Of a stretch of 54,112 nt of DNA, positions 8,616 through 16,739 are shown piece after piece (the stretch's first letter is position 1; each line of letters begins with the position of its first letter). The DNA lies in assembly GCA_023430065.1 (NCBI GenBank), contig JAEZCG010000023.1, positions 1 through 54,112 on the forward strand, read 5' to 3'. The notes under the pieces were generated by a model. The model made no database searches, was not told the DNA's origin, and saw only the letters and a program-made list of their open reading frames with translations. Position numbers and translations under genes: made by a program. The stretch is from Pseudomonadota bacterium (GTDB taxonomy: Bacteria > Pseudomonadota > Gammaproteobacteria > Burkholderiales > SHXO01).

Positions 8616-10001
8616 ATGAGTGTTGCGGTAGCAAATGTGCAGAGTGCCATCGACGAGCTGCGCGCCCTGCTGGGCGAGCGCCTGTCCACCAGTACCGGAG
8701 TGCGCGACCATCACAGCAAGGACGAGTCGTGGCACATTCCGCACCGGCCCGACGCGGTGGCCTTCCCGTCCAGCACGGAGGAGGTGTCGCAGATCGTGCA
8801 GATCTGCGCCCGGCACCGCACGCCGGTGGTGGCCTATGGCACCGGGACTTCCCTGGAGGGCGCCGTCATCCCCGAGCATGGCGGGGTAGTGGTCGACCTC
8901 GCCAACATGGACAAGATCCTCACGGTCAACAGCGAGGACCTCGACGTGACGGTTCAGGCGCGGGTCACACGCAAGCAACTGAACGACTACATCCGCGATC
9001 AGGGGCTGTTCTTCCCCATCGATCCCGGGGCCGATGCGTCGCTGGGCGGCATGGCGGCGACGCGTGCATCGGGCACCAATGCGGTGCGCTACGGCACGAT
9101 GCGCGAGAACGTGCTCGGCCTCACGGTCGTGCTCGCCGACGGCCGCATCATCCGCACCTCGCGGCGCGCGCGCAAGTCTTCAGCCGGCTACGACCTCACC
9201 CGGTTGTTCGTCGGCAGCGAGGGCACGCTGGGGATCATCACCGAAGTCACGCTGCGCCTATACGGCCTGCCCGAGGCCATGGCGGCGGCCGTGTGCTCCT
9301 TCGAAACCTTGGAAGGCGCGGTCAACACCGTCATCCAGACCATCCAGCTCGGCGTGCCCGTGGCGCGGATCGAACTGCTCGACGATGTGCAGATGGATTC
9401 GGTGAACCGGTTTTCGAAACTTGCCTACCCGGTCAAGGACACGCTGTTCATCGAGTTCCACGGCACCGAGCGCGGCGTCAATGAACAGGCCGAACTGGTG
9501 CAATCGATCGCATCCGAGCATGGCGGCGGCGAATTCAGGTGGGCCACGAGGCAGGAGGAGCGCACCCAGCTGTGGACCGCACGCCACGACGTCACCTATG
9601 CCAACAAGGCGTTGCGTCCCGGTTGCGAGATCTGGGCGACGGACGTGTGCGTGCCCATTTCGCGCCTGGCCGAGTGCATCGTCGAAACCAAGAAGGACCT
9701 GAAGGCGAGCTTCCTCATCGCCCCGCTGGTCGGTCACGTGGGCGATGGCAATTTCCATCTCGGCTTTCTGATCGACCGGAACAATCCGGCGGAGCTCGAG
9801 GAAGCGGAGAGGTTGAACGAGCGCCTGGTCATGCGCGCGCTGGCAATGGACGGCACCTGCACGGGCGAGCACGGCATCGGGCTGGGCAAGATGAAATTCC
9901 TGACCGCCGAACATGGCGAGGCGGTGAGCGTCATGCGCGCGGTGAAGAAGGCGCTGGATCCGCTCAACATCATGAACCCCGGCAAGATTTTCAGCGTGTA
10001 G
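8616..10001 (+). CDS. FAD-linked D-lactate dehydrogenase / glycolate oxidase GlcD-type oxidoreductase
   Basis: A 461-residue flavoenzyme that oxidises a D-2-hydroxy acid and passes electrons to the respiratory chain. The N-terminal PCMH-type FAD domain is marked by VVAYGTGTSLEGAV, DPGADASLGGMAATRASGTN and FVGSEGTLGIITEV. The C-terminal domain carries the metal and substrate motifs HVGDGNFHLGF and CTGEHGIGLGKM and ends with the family's NPGKIFSV. The closest type is cytochrome-dependent D-lactate dehydrogenase (Dld), but glycolate and other hydroxy acids are possible. The ATG at 8616 is used because the alternative at 8571 adds an unconserved polar tail. It stands alone; no GlcE, GlcF or lactate permease adjoins it. 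Confidence 0.9.
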   Translation: MSVAVANVQSAIDELRALLGERLSTSTGVRDHHSKDESWHIPHRPDAVAFPSSTEEVSQIVQICARHRTPVVAYGTGTSLEGAVIPEHGGVVVDLANMDKILTVNSEDLDVTVQARVTRKQLNDYIRDQGLFFPIDPGADASLGGMAATRASGTNAVRYGTMRENVLGLTVVLADGRIIRTSRRARKSSAGYDLTRLFVGSEGTLGIITEVTLRLYGLPEAMAAAVCSFETLEGAVNTVIQTIQLGVPVARIELLDDVQMDSVNRFSKLAYPVKDTLFIEFHGTERGVNEQAELVQSIASEHGGGEFRWATRQEERTQLWTARHDVTYANKALRPGCEIWATDVCVPISRLAECIVETKKDLKASFLIAPLVGHVGDGNFHLGFLIDRNNPAELEEAERLNERLVMRALAMDGTCTGEHGIGLGKMKFLTAEHGEAVSVMRAVKKALDPLNIMNPGKIFSV

Positions 10002-10061
10002 GAGTCGTCGCGAGGCACCCAGCCTCCTCCCCGCGAGGAGCGCGCGCGGGCGGTGAGGCGG

Positions 10062-10802
10062 TCACTGCAGTGCCTTGATCAGGACGGACGAGCCGCTGCC
10101 AAGCAGCAGGAGGCTGAGCAGCCGTGCCACCTGCATCCGGCTCAGTCGGCCGTGCAGACGATGGCCGATGGCCAGCCCGATGAATACCAGCGGCACCAGG
10201 GCGGCGAATGCCAGCCATACATCGCGCTGCAGCAGCAGGCCCGAAAGCAGGAACAGGGCGAAGCGGCTGCCCGTGCTCACGACGAACACCGCGCTCATGG
10301 TGGCGCGCATGCGCGCGACGTCCGGAATGCGTGCCATGAAATACATGGCGAACACGGCCCCGCCCGTACCGAACATACCGCCGATGAGGCCGCCGAAGAA
10401 ACCGGCCGGTAGCGACCACACCCGTCCCACCGGGGTTCGTCCGGGTCTCGGTTTGAGGGTGTACAGGCCGTAGGCGAGGATGAACGCGCCCAGCACGAAC
10501 AATACGGCCCGTGCGGGCAGGAACACCAGCGCGGTGACGCCCAGCCCCATGCCCGCAAGCAAGGGGGGCACGATGTTACGTACCTCAGATGTGTCCACGT
10601 CGCGCCGCAGACGGACCCCGTTGACGAGCATGCCGACGAAGTCGAGCATGAGCATCAGCGGCACCACCATGCGGATCGGAAGCACCAGCGCCAGCAGCGG
10701 CATCGACACGAGCGCGGAGCCGAATCCGCTTACACCCAGCACGACGTACCCGAGCAGGACGATGGCGGCGCAGGCAACCCAACCCTCGAACGGCAAGGGC
10801 AT
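10062..10802 (-). CDS. TauE/SafE-family membrane exporter
   Basis: A 246-residue integral membrane protein with about eight hydrophobic helices and the family's two glycine-rich half motifs, LGVSGFGSALVSMPLLALV near residue 25 and GGLIGGMFGTGGAVFAMYF near residue 140. Members export sulfite, sulfoacetate or other organic anions; the substrate here is unknown. It is convergent with the D-lactate dehydrogenase-like gene. A short GC hairpin (CTCCTC...GAGGAG near 10022-10038) lies between them. Confidence 0.88.
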   Translation of the reverse strand: MPLPFEGWVACAAIVLLGYVVLGVSGFGSALVSMPLLALVLPIRMVVPLMLMLDFVGMLVNGVRLRRDVDTSEVRNIVPPLLAGMGLGVTALVFLPARAVLFVLGAFILAYGLYTLKPRPGRTPVGRVWSLPAGFFGGLIGGMFGTGGAVFAMYFMARIPDVARMRATMSAVFVVSTGSRFALFLLSGLLLQRDVWLAFAALVPLVFIGLAIGHRLHGRLSRMQVARLLSLLLLGSGSSVLIKALQ

Positions 10803-10898
10803 CAGGGTGCAGGGCGAAGCACGGCTGGCTGCGCGGTGGGCGCGCGTGCGAAACCGGCGCGCGCTGCGTAGGTCTTACTGGAGAGGAGGTGACAGGCC

Positions 10899-11366
10899 AT
10901 GCAAACGTCCGATTCGTGGTGCCGTCCCGGCCTAGCCGGTGCGGGTTTCGTACTTGCGGTGCTGCTCGCCGGATGCGCGACCACGCCCGCGCCGCCTCCG
11001 CTGACGGTCGAGCAGGTCGTGCAGATGAGCCGCGAGGGACTCGCCCCGGAAGAGATCATCGCGAAAATGGAGGACTCCGATACGGTCTACCGCCTGTCCG
11101 GTTCGGAACTGGCGCGGCTGAAGGAGCGCGGGGTGCCCGACGAAGTGCTCGACTACATGCAGGACACGTATGTCGACTATGAGCGCAGCCGCGTCTACCG
11201 CCAATACGATCCATGGTGGGGGCCTCCCTATGCGGCCCCCTATCCGTACTGGGGGTGGTACGGTCCGTATGCGTATCCATTCTATCGGCCCTACTACTGG
11301 CCCTATTATCGGCATCGCGTGCCGCATGCGCGTGCGCCGAAGCCGAAGGGCGACGCGAACGACTAG
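10899..11366 (+). CDS. Predicted lipoprotein with Tyr/Pro/Trp-rich tail
   Basis: A 155-residue secreted protein with a lipobox (LLAGC, lipidated C26). Residues 35-88 form a soluble helical part (TVEQVVQMSREGLAPEEIIAKM... ELARLKERGVPDEVLDYM) that resembles short helical domains seen in other small outer-membrane-associated lipoproteins. The C-terminal 55 residues are dominated by Tyr, Pro and Trp, with repeated PYxxPYY units, ending in a basic tail. A strong GGAGAGGAGGTGA site precedes the ATG. I know no function; a periplasmic or envelope-attached role is inferred only from the signal. Confidence 0.8.
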   Translation: MQTSDSWCRPGLAGAGFVLAVLLAGCATTPAPPPLTVEQVVQMSREGLAPEEIIAKMEDSDTVYRLSGSELARLKERGVPDEVLDYMQDTYVDYERSRVYRQYDPWWGPPYAAPYPYWGWYGPYAYPFYRPYYWPYYRHRVPHARAPKPKGDAND

Positions 11367-11423
11367 GGGGCAGCGCCTGCCTGCGGGCGACGGCGGCGCA
11401 CGGTCGCTTCCGCCAGCCGGCCG

Positions 11424-12374
11424 TCAGTGATGGTGCGAGGTCCAGCGCGCGCGCGCCTGCAGCAGCGTGTGCAGCACGAGCGGCTGATCCAGGACCGATC
11501 CGAACGCACTGGCCCGCAGTTGGCCGGTGTCGACGCGCTTGATCAGATCGTCCAGGCGGACGTCGTAGCAGTTCAGGCCGAGACTGCGGCTGGCGGGACC
11601 GAAGCGCCCGGTTGCCGGGCGCGGTGGAGCGCCCTCGTCGAGGTCGATGACGAAGCGCAGGCGCCGGTCAACGTGCGGTGCAAGCACCAGCGCATCGGCG
11701 CAGAACTCGAGCGCGCGCTCCACCGCGTCGACCTGCGCAGGACTCATGCGCTCCGGCCCGCAGGTCGCGAGCATGCAGCCCTTGAGGAACTCGCGTTCCA
11801 CGCAACTATGCCAATCCGCCGTCGGATCGAGGCGCACCCACGTGCGGGACAGGCCGGCGGATTCGGCATAGGACAGGAGCCGGCAGGCGTCGGGCCACAG
11901 GCCGGCTGGTATTCGCGCATGGCACAGATAGTTCCACTTGAGCAACGCGGTGAGGGCGCGCAGGCTACGCGCGATGACCGTGACGTGAGTCGCGGGTCCG
12001 GCTGCCGGGTGCGTCCTCGCGCCGGGCCATGGCAGCGCGAGCCAGGACCAGGTCTGAGCGAGACGCAGCAGGCACGCCTCGACGATCGCGCGCACGTCCG
12101 CCGGGGTTTGGCTCCAGAGTGTGCGCTCGCCCGCAATGTGCCGGCCGGTCACGGACCGATAGGCCGCCCGTACCGCCGCGTCGACCGGGGCGAGCGCCGT
12201 GATCGTCGCAGGACCCGGATGACGGCTCCACTTGCGCACGTCGCTCATCAACCCGGATAGGTGCGCCAGCAACGTGACCGCATCGTCCTGCGGAAGCGCC
12301 GCCAGACGTTCCGCGACCCTGGTGTCGAGGTCGGACGTGGACGCTTCGCCGCGTGGCGACAGGAAGGCGAACAT
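11424..12374 (-). CDS. Conserved-looking hypothetical protein, 316 residues
   Basis: I do not recognise a family with confidence. The protein is cytoplasmic (no signal or membrane helix), Ala- and Trp-rich and mostly helical, with the distinctive central segment LLKWNYLCHARIPAGLWPDACRLLSYAE near residue 165 and a C-terminal part with SLGLNCYDVRLDDLIKRVDTGQLRAS. Similar architecture occurs in betaproteobacterial hypothetical proteins that carry a PilZ-like C-terminus, but no RxxxR signature is visible here, so I do not claim c-di-GMP binding. It is convergent with the lipoprotein gene and divergent from the EthD-like gene. Confidence 0.6.
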   Translation of the reverse strand: MFAFLSPRGEASTSDLDTRVAERLAALPQDDAVTLLAHLSGLMSDVRKWSRHPGPATITALAPVDAAVRAAYRSVTGRHIAGERTLWSQTPADVRAIVEACLLRLAQTWSWLALPWPGARTHPAAGPATHVTVIARSLRALTALLKWNYLCHARIPAGLWPDACRLLSYAESAGLSRTWVRLDPTADWHSCVEREFLKGCMLATCGPERMSPAQVDAVERALEFCADALVLAPHVDRRLRFVIDLDEGAPPRPATGRFGPASRSLGLNCYDVRLDDLIKRVDTGQLRASAFGSVLDQPLVLHTLLQARARWTSHHH

Positions 12375-12515
12375 TGTTCTGTCGGGTTACAGGTCTCGGC
12401 CGTAAGCCTAGCTCATCTGGCGCGGCGGGGGCGAGGGCCGGTTTGACGCTGTTCGCGTCCTTCGTGCATAGTCGCGCGGCAGCATGGTGTCTCCCTCCGA
12501 CATTCAGGACAGCAC

Positions 12516-12836
12516 ATGATCAAGGTCTCGGTCTATTACGCGAACGACGAAGGCAGCCGATTCGACATCGACTACTACTGCAATGTCCACATGCCCATGG
12601 TGCAGGCGAAATGCGGTGCCGCGCTGAAGGGCATGGACATCGATGCCGGGATCGGCGGGGGCGCACCCGGCACGGCCGCGCCCTTTGCCTGCGTCGGTCA
12701 TCTGTACTTCGATAGCGTGGAGGCATTCCAGTCGGCGTTCGGTCCGCATGCGAAGGAGATTCTGGCCGACGTCCCCAACTACACGACCGTGAAGCCGACC
12801 ATGCAGATCAGCGAGGTCAGGCTGCGCAGAGGGTGA
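12516..12836 (+). CDS. EthD-family small protein
   Basis: A 106-residue ferredoxin-like-fold protein of the EthD/dimeric alpha-beta barrel type. The typical features are an N-terminal strand (MIKVSVYYAN), the YYCNVHMPMVQAKCG segment in which His and Met precede a helix, and the late FDSVEAFQSAFGPHAKEI helix. The prototype assists ether degradation; most members have no known reaction. Its stop overlaps the start of the first ChrA gene by four bases (GTGA), so it is co-translated with a chromate-transporter pair, an unusual link. Confidence 0.8.
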   Translation: MIKVSVYYANDEGSRFDIDYYCNVHMPMVQAKCGAALKGMDIDAGIGGGAPGTAAPFACVGHLYFDSVEAFQSAFGPHAKEILADVPNYTTVKPTMQISEVRLRRG

Positions 12837-13432
12837 AGCAGGACGCGGCGACACACCGGCCCGACTCTGCATCGCAACTGTTCATCGCGTTCACCTGGCT
12901 CGCCCTGCAGGGATTCGGCGGTGTGCTGGCCGTTGCACAGCGGGTGCTGTGCGAGCAGAGGCGCTGGCTCGACCGCGAGCAGTTCCTCGAGATGCTTGCC
13001 ATCGCGCAGGTGTTGCCGGGTCCGAACATCTGCAATCTCGCGCTGATGGTCGGCGACCGCTTCTTCGGCTGGCGCGGCGCGTTCGCCGCGCTGGCGGGCA
13101 TGATGGCGGTGCCGCTGGCCATCGTGCTCGTCCTCACCGCCGGGTACGCGCACTTCGCGCATGTCCCCCAGGTGTCCGGCGCACTGCGTGGAATGGGTGC
13201 CGTCTCCGCGGGCTTGATCGCCGGCACGGCGCTGAAACTGCTTCCCAGTCTGCGCAGCAGCGTCCTCGGCGTCCCTGCAGCGGCGCTGTTGTGCGGGGCG
13301 GCGTTCGTCGCCGTCGGTGTGCTGCGCTGGCCGCTGGTCTGGGTGCTGGCCGCGCTCGGCAGCCTGTCCTCGTCACTGGCATGGGTCCGGCTGCATGCAC
13401 GGCAACGCGCACCGGATCACTCGAAGGGGTGA
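12833..13432 (+). CDS. Chromate transporter family protein, N-terminal-half type (short ChrA)
   Basis: A 199-residue membrane protein of the CHR superfamily. The domain signature is clear: FTWLALQGFGGVLAVAQ near residue 16, then EMLAIAQVLPGPNICNLALMVG around residue 55. It corresponds to one half of a full ChrA; short members work as heterodimers of opposite membrane orientation, and the next gene supplies the partner. CHR proteins export chromate in some bacteria, but many paralogues have other or unknown substrates. The start is GTG 12833, coupled to the EthD-like gene. Confidence 0.85.
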   Translation: MKQDAATHRPDSASQLFIAFTWLALQGFGGVLAVAQRVLCEQRRWLDREQFLEMLAIAQVLPGPNICNLALMVGDRFFGWRGAFAALAGMMAVPLAIVLVLTAGYAHFAHVPQVSGALRGMGAVSAGLIAGTALKLLPSLRSSVLGVPAAALLCGAAFVAVGVLRWPLVWVLAALGSLSSSLAWVRLHARQRAPDHSKG

Positions 13433-13438
13433 GCGCGG

Positions 13439-13957
13439 ATGGACCACTGGTTTGCCCTGTTTGCGCACTTCCTGCTGCTCTCGCTTCTGTCCATCGGTGG
13501 CGCCATCACGGTCGCACCGGACATGCATCGGGTGCTGGTCGATCGTCTGGGCTTGCTCACCGACGCGCAGTTCAATGCCTCGATCGCGATCGCCCAGGCC
13601 GCCCCCGGCCCGAACGTGCTGTTCGTGGCCGTCATGGGCTACCAGGCGGCGGGGCTGGCCGGTGCAGCCGCGACCCTGTTCGGGATCATGTTGCCGTCGA
13701 CGACGCTGGCTCTGGCTGCCGCGCGCTGGAGTCACGCGCGTGCGCATTGGACCCCGGTGCGGGCTTTCAAGGCCGGCATGGCGCCCATCGTGATCGCGTT
13801 GATGTTCGCCACGGCCTGGATCCTGATCGGTGCGGGGGGCAACGCACGCCTAGCCTTGCTTACGCTCGCATCCGCGCTGCTGGTATGGCGCACGCGCCTG
13901 CACCTGCTCGTGCTGATCGGCGCCGGTGCTGCAGCGGGTGCACTCGGCTGGGTGTGA
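13439..13957 (+). CDS. Chromate transporter family protein, second half (short ChrA)
   Basis: A 172-residue partner to the preceding short ChrA, six bases downstream of its stop. It repeats the CHR signature, with SLLSIGGAITVAPDMHR near residue 15 and ASIAIAQAAPGPNVLFVAVMG around residue 50. The two proteins together equal the length of a full ChrA. No sulfate-regulated chrB or other resistance gene is near, so chromate resistance is possible but unproven. Confidence 0.85.
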   Translation: MDHWFALFAHFLLLSLLSIGGAITVAPDMHRVLVDRLGLLTDAQFNASIAIAQAAPGPNVLFVAVMGYQAAGLAGAAATLFGIMLPSTTLALAAARWSHARAHWTPVRAFKAGMAPIVIALMFATAWILIGAGGNARLALLTLASALLVWRTRLHLLVLIGAGAAAGALGWV

Positions 13958-14125
13958 GGTACTCCGATTTCCGACGTGGGCGTTGAGCCTTCGCAGACAG
14001 CCGTGCCGCGCCACGCGGCCGTCCGCTTCGCCCCCCCTGCGTGCGCTCGCGCTGAGAGATCCTGAGGCGAGGAAGGCGCCGGCAAGCTTTCTGCTTCATC
14101 GGGGTTCCTTGCCGGATCTTTCGAT

Positions 14126-14803
14126 ATGCACGCCGCAGCGCCGTCCCATTTGCATCGACTACGCGGACTGTTTCGACTTCGCTGGTGGTTGCCTCCCCTG
14201 GCACTGGCACTGGTCGTCGTCGCCCATGACGAATGGATGCCTGTGCTCGGTCCACGCGTGCCGCTGCTGGCGGGGCTGGGAGGCGATATCCGACAACTCG
14301 CGCCGCTCGCCTTGCGCAGCCTCTACGTTCTGGTCCCGCTGGCGCTGTTGGCGGTGCTCTGGCCGGGACGCACGCCGGCGCGCCGCAGGCGACGGTCGGT
14401 CGTGCGAGCGTCACCGGAGGAGGTGCAGGAGCGGCTCGCCGAGACGTTGCGGAGCCAGGGTTGTGCCGTGCACGCGCGTTCCCTCGATGGTGACGGCGCG
14501 GATCTGCTCGTCGTCCGCAATGGGGAGCGCATGCTGGTGCAGTGCCGACATTGGCGGCGCCGACAGATCGAAACCGAACCGTTGCGCGCCCTGTGCGGCC
14601 TGGTCAGTCGGGAGAAGGCAAGCGGTGCCCTGTTCCTTACGCGCGGGCGCCTCAGCGTGGAGGCGATCCGCTTCATGCGCGATGTGCCGATCGTTCTGGT
14701 GGACGAGAGCGGGCTGGAAGAACTGCTCGCTGCGGGTCCCGACGCGCTCAGGCGTGTGGATGCCGCGCTCGGGCAGCGAGGGCTCGCCTCGAACGCGGCA
14801 TGA
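14126..14803 (+). CDS. Membrane-anchored Mrr-like restriction endonuclease-fold protein
   Basis: A 225-residue protein with two membrane helices (residues 20-34 and 64-79), an Arg-rich linker (ARRRRRSVVR) and a C-terminal Mrr_cat-type domain. The nuclease core DLLVV...MLVQCRHW corresponds to the D-(x)n-QxK motif: D126 and Q139 are present, but the catalytic Lys position holds R141. The following FLTRGRLSVEAI and IVLVDESGLEELL match the later Mrr strands. Such anchored Mrr-like proteins occur in many betaproteobacteria and their role is unclear; the Lys-to-Arg change may mean binding without cleavage. It ends 16 bases from the convergent ankyrin gene. Confidence 0.7.
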   Translation: MHAAAPSHLHRLRGLFRLRWWLPPLALALVVVAHDEWMPVLGPRVPLLAGLGGDIRQLAPLALRSLYVLVPLALLAVLWPGRTPARRRRRSVVRASPEEVQERLAETLRSQGCAVHARSLDGDGADLLVVRNGERMLVQCRHWRRRQIETEPLRALCGLVSREKASGALFLTRGRLSVEAIRFMRDVPIVLVDESGLEELLAAGPDALRRVDAALGQRGLASNAA

Positions 14804-14818
14804 GGTGTCCGGGGTCGC

Positions 14819-15694
14819 TCACGCGGCGTCGAACAGGGGGACGAGCGTGGACAGTCGCTCGTTGCTGCGCGCGAGCGAAGCCGGGGTGATGCCCGAGCGA
14901 TGGACGGCCGTCCAGTCTGCGCCGGCGGCGTGGAGGCGCTGCGCCGCGTCGATGTGTCCCGACACCAGCGCGCGGTACAGCGGTGTGGCGCCCTCCTGGT
15001 CGGCGTCATTCACCCGCGCGCCGGCCGCGAGGAGCAGTTCGATCGAGCGCACGTTGCCGGACGCGGCCGCCTGATGCAATGCGGTGGCGCCGGTAGTGGT
15101 GCGCGCGTTCACCTCCGCCTGCCGGTCGATCAACAGTTCCACCAGGTCGGGAACGTTCTTGAATGCTGCCCAGTGCAACGGGGTGAATCCCCGATCGTCG
15201 GCCGCGTTCGGATCGGCTCCGTGCTCGATCAGAAGCGCGGCCACGGCGCGATGACCCAGCGAACAGGCCACCGCCAGGGGGCTGGAACCGCTGGTGGTGC
15301 GCCGGTACGCGCTTGCGCCCGAGGCGAGCACGCGCCGGACGGCGAGCTGGTTGCCGTCCCGAATGGCGCGTTCGAGCAGCGATTGAAGGTCGGTGGCGGT
15401 GGTGGCCGCGGCATTGGTGACGACGTCCTTCTCGTCGCCCCAGGGATCCTCGTCGTCTTGGCCCTGGATCTCGTTCGCCAGCGTCTGCAGGAACATCAGT
15501 TCCAGCATGACGTCCATGGGAAAGCCCTGTCGCCCGCCCCGCGTGTCGTAGACCAGTTCGTTGAGGAACGGGTCGAGCTGCTTCGTGCCCCACAGCTCGG
15601 CGATTCGCTCGAGCAGGTGGGGGTAACGCTCGTCCAACTTGTGCGGGTAGCGATCCGGGTGCTTCAGGAGTGCTTTCATGAATCGGGCGTTCAT
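14819..15694 (-). CDS. Ankyrin-repeat protein
   Basis: A 291-residue protein. Residues 1-90 form a helical region (HPDRYPHKLDERYPHLLERI, then GRQGFPMDVMLELMFL) that I have seen in proteobacterial hypotheticals but cannot name. From about residue 105 five to six ankyrin repeats follow, for example GFTPLHWAAFKNVPDLVELL and GATALHQAAASGNVRSIELL. Ankyrin repeats mediate protein binding, so a partner-dependent role is likely; no partner is evident nearby. The ATG at 15694 is preferred to further-upstream in-frame ATGs because the extra 33 residues look unconserved and would overlap the divergent SMP-30 gene's leader. Confidence 0.8.
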   Translation of the reverse strand: MNARFMKALLKHPDRYPHKLDERYPHLLERIAELWGTKQLDPFLNELVYDTRGGRQGFPMDVMLELMFLQTLANEIQGQDDEDPWGDEKDVVTNAAATTATDLQSLLERAIRDGNQLAVRRVLASGASAYRRTTSGSSPLAVACSLGHRAVAALLIEHGADPNAADDRGFTPLHWAAFKNVPDLVELLIDRQAEVNARTTTGATALHQAAASGNVRSIELLLAAGARVNDADQEGATPLYRALVSGHIDAAQRLHAAGADWTAVHRSGITPASLARSNERLSTLVPLFDAA

Positions 15695-15811
15695 AGCGGC
15701 TATATCGATCGGCCGCGAGGAAAGTTGAGTACCACGCAGCGCGGCGCCCTCGGCGACGGGACGGATGGCATCTGCTATCGTTCGCGCTTCCACGTCTTCG
15801 ATCCGACGTAC

Positions 15812-16729
15812 ATGCTCTTCGACCCTCCCAAGCCGCTGGAAACGGCCGTGTTAGCTCGCCTTCCGGACGAGCTGAAGACGGCGGGACCCACCAACGACTG
15901 GGTGGCGGGACAGCCGTTAGGCACGCCGGGCGGGTCGCTTCTCGAAGGCCCGTCCTTCGACCGCGAGGGCAACCTGTGGTGCGTCGACTGTCCCAACGGG
16001 CGCATCTTCAAGATCACGCGCGACGGCGTCTTTCACCGCGTTGCCGAGTACGACGGCTGGCCGAACGGATTGAAGATCCATCGCGACGGCCGCTTTTTCG
16101 TGGCCGATTACAAGAACGGGATCATGCTGCTCGATCCGGTGAACGGAAAAGTCGAGCCGTTCCTGGTGCGCTACAACGCGGAGCGCTTCATGGCGGTGAA
16201 CGACCTGTTCTTCGGCGCGAGCGGGGACCTGTACTTCACCGACCAGGGCATGACCGGTCAGCACGACCCGCGCGGGCGGGTCTTCCGGCTGCGTCCAGAC
16301 GGTCGTGTCGATCTTCTGCTCGACAATGTCCCGAGCCCGAACGGGCTGGTGTTGAACAAGGACGAGAACGCGCTGTTCGTCGCGGCCACGCGCGGCAATT
16401 GCGTGTGGCACGCGCCATTCATGTCGCATGGCGGCGTGGGCAAGGTGGGCGTGTTCGTGCAGTTGTCGGGCGCAGGAGGTCCTGACGGGCTGGCACTGGA
16501 TGATGAAGGCGGGCTGATCGTCGCGCAGGTGCGCCTGGGAAGCGTGTGGACGTTCGACCGCTTCGGCGAGCCGCGCTATCGCATCCGCTCATGCGCGCAG
16601 CGCGCCACCACCAACGTCGCGTTCGGCTGGCCGGATCGCGACACGCTGTACATCACCGAATCCGAGAGCGGCACGATCCTGACGGCGAAGCTCGACGTCG
16701 CGGGAAAGCTGATGTACTCGCACATGTAG
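15812..16729 (+). CDS. SMP-30/gluconolactonase-like beta-propeller hydrolase
   Basis: A 305-residue six-bladed propeller of the SMP-30/gluconolaconase/LRE family, which hydrolyses sugar lactones or related esters with one divalent metal. Family features are LEGPSFDREGNLWCVD near residue 47 (metal Glu), NDLFFGASGDLYFTDQG, SPNGLVLNKDENALFVA and GGPDGLALDDEGGLIVA (metal Asn and Asp). There is no signal peptide, so it is cytoplasmic. An in-frame TTG at 15725 would lengthen the protein by 29 residues; the ATG gives the usual family start. It lies 10 bases before the amidohydrolase gene and is probably cotranscribed with it. Confidence 0.85.
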   Translation: MLFDPPKPLETAVLARLPDELKTAGPTNDWVAGQPLGTPGGSLLEGPSFDREGNLWCVDCPNGRIFKITRDGVFHRVAEYDGWPNGLKIHRDGRFFVADYKNGIMLLDPVNGKVEPFLVRYNAERFMAVNDLFFGASGDLYFTDQGMTGQHDPRGRVFRLRPDGRVDLLLDNVPSPNGLVLNKDENALFVAATRGNCVWHAPFMSHGGVGKVGVFVQLSGAGGPDGLALDDEGGLIVAQVRLGSVWTFDRFGEPRYRIRSCAQRATTNVAFGWPDRDTLYITESESGTILTAKLDVAGKLMYSHM

Positions 16730-16739
16730 AGGGATGGGG

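Noticed and set aside
14900..15811. Long open frame upstream of the SMP-30 gene in the same frame
   Set aside because: It is antisense to the ankyrin gene and has no family features; the real start is near 15812.
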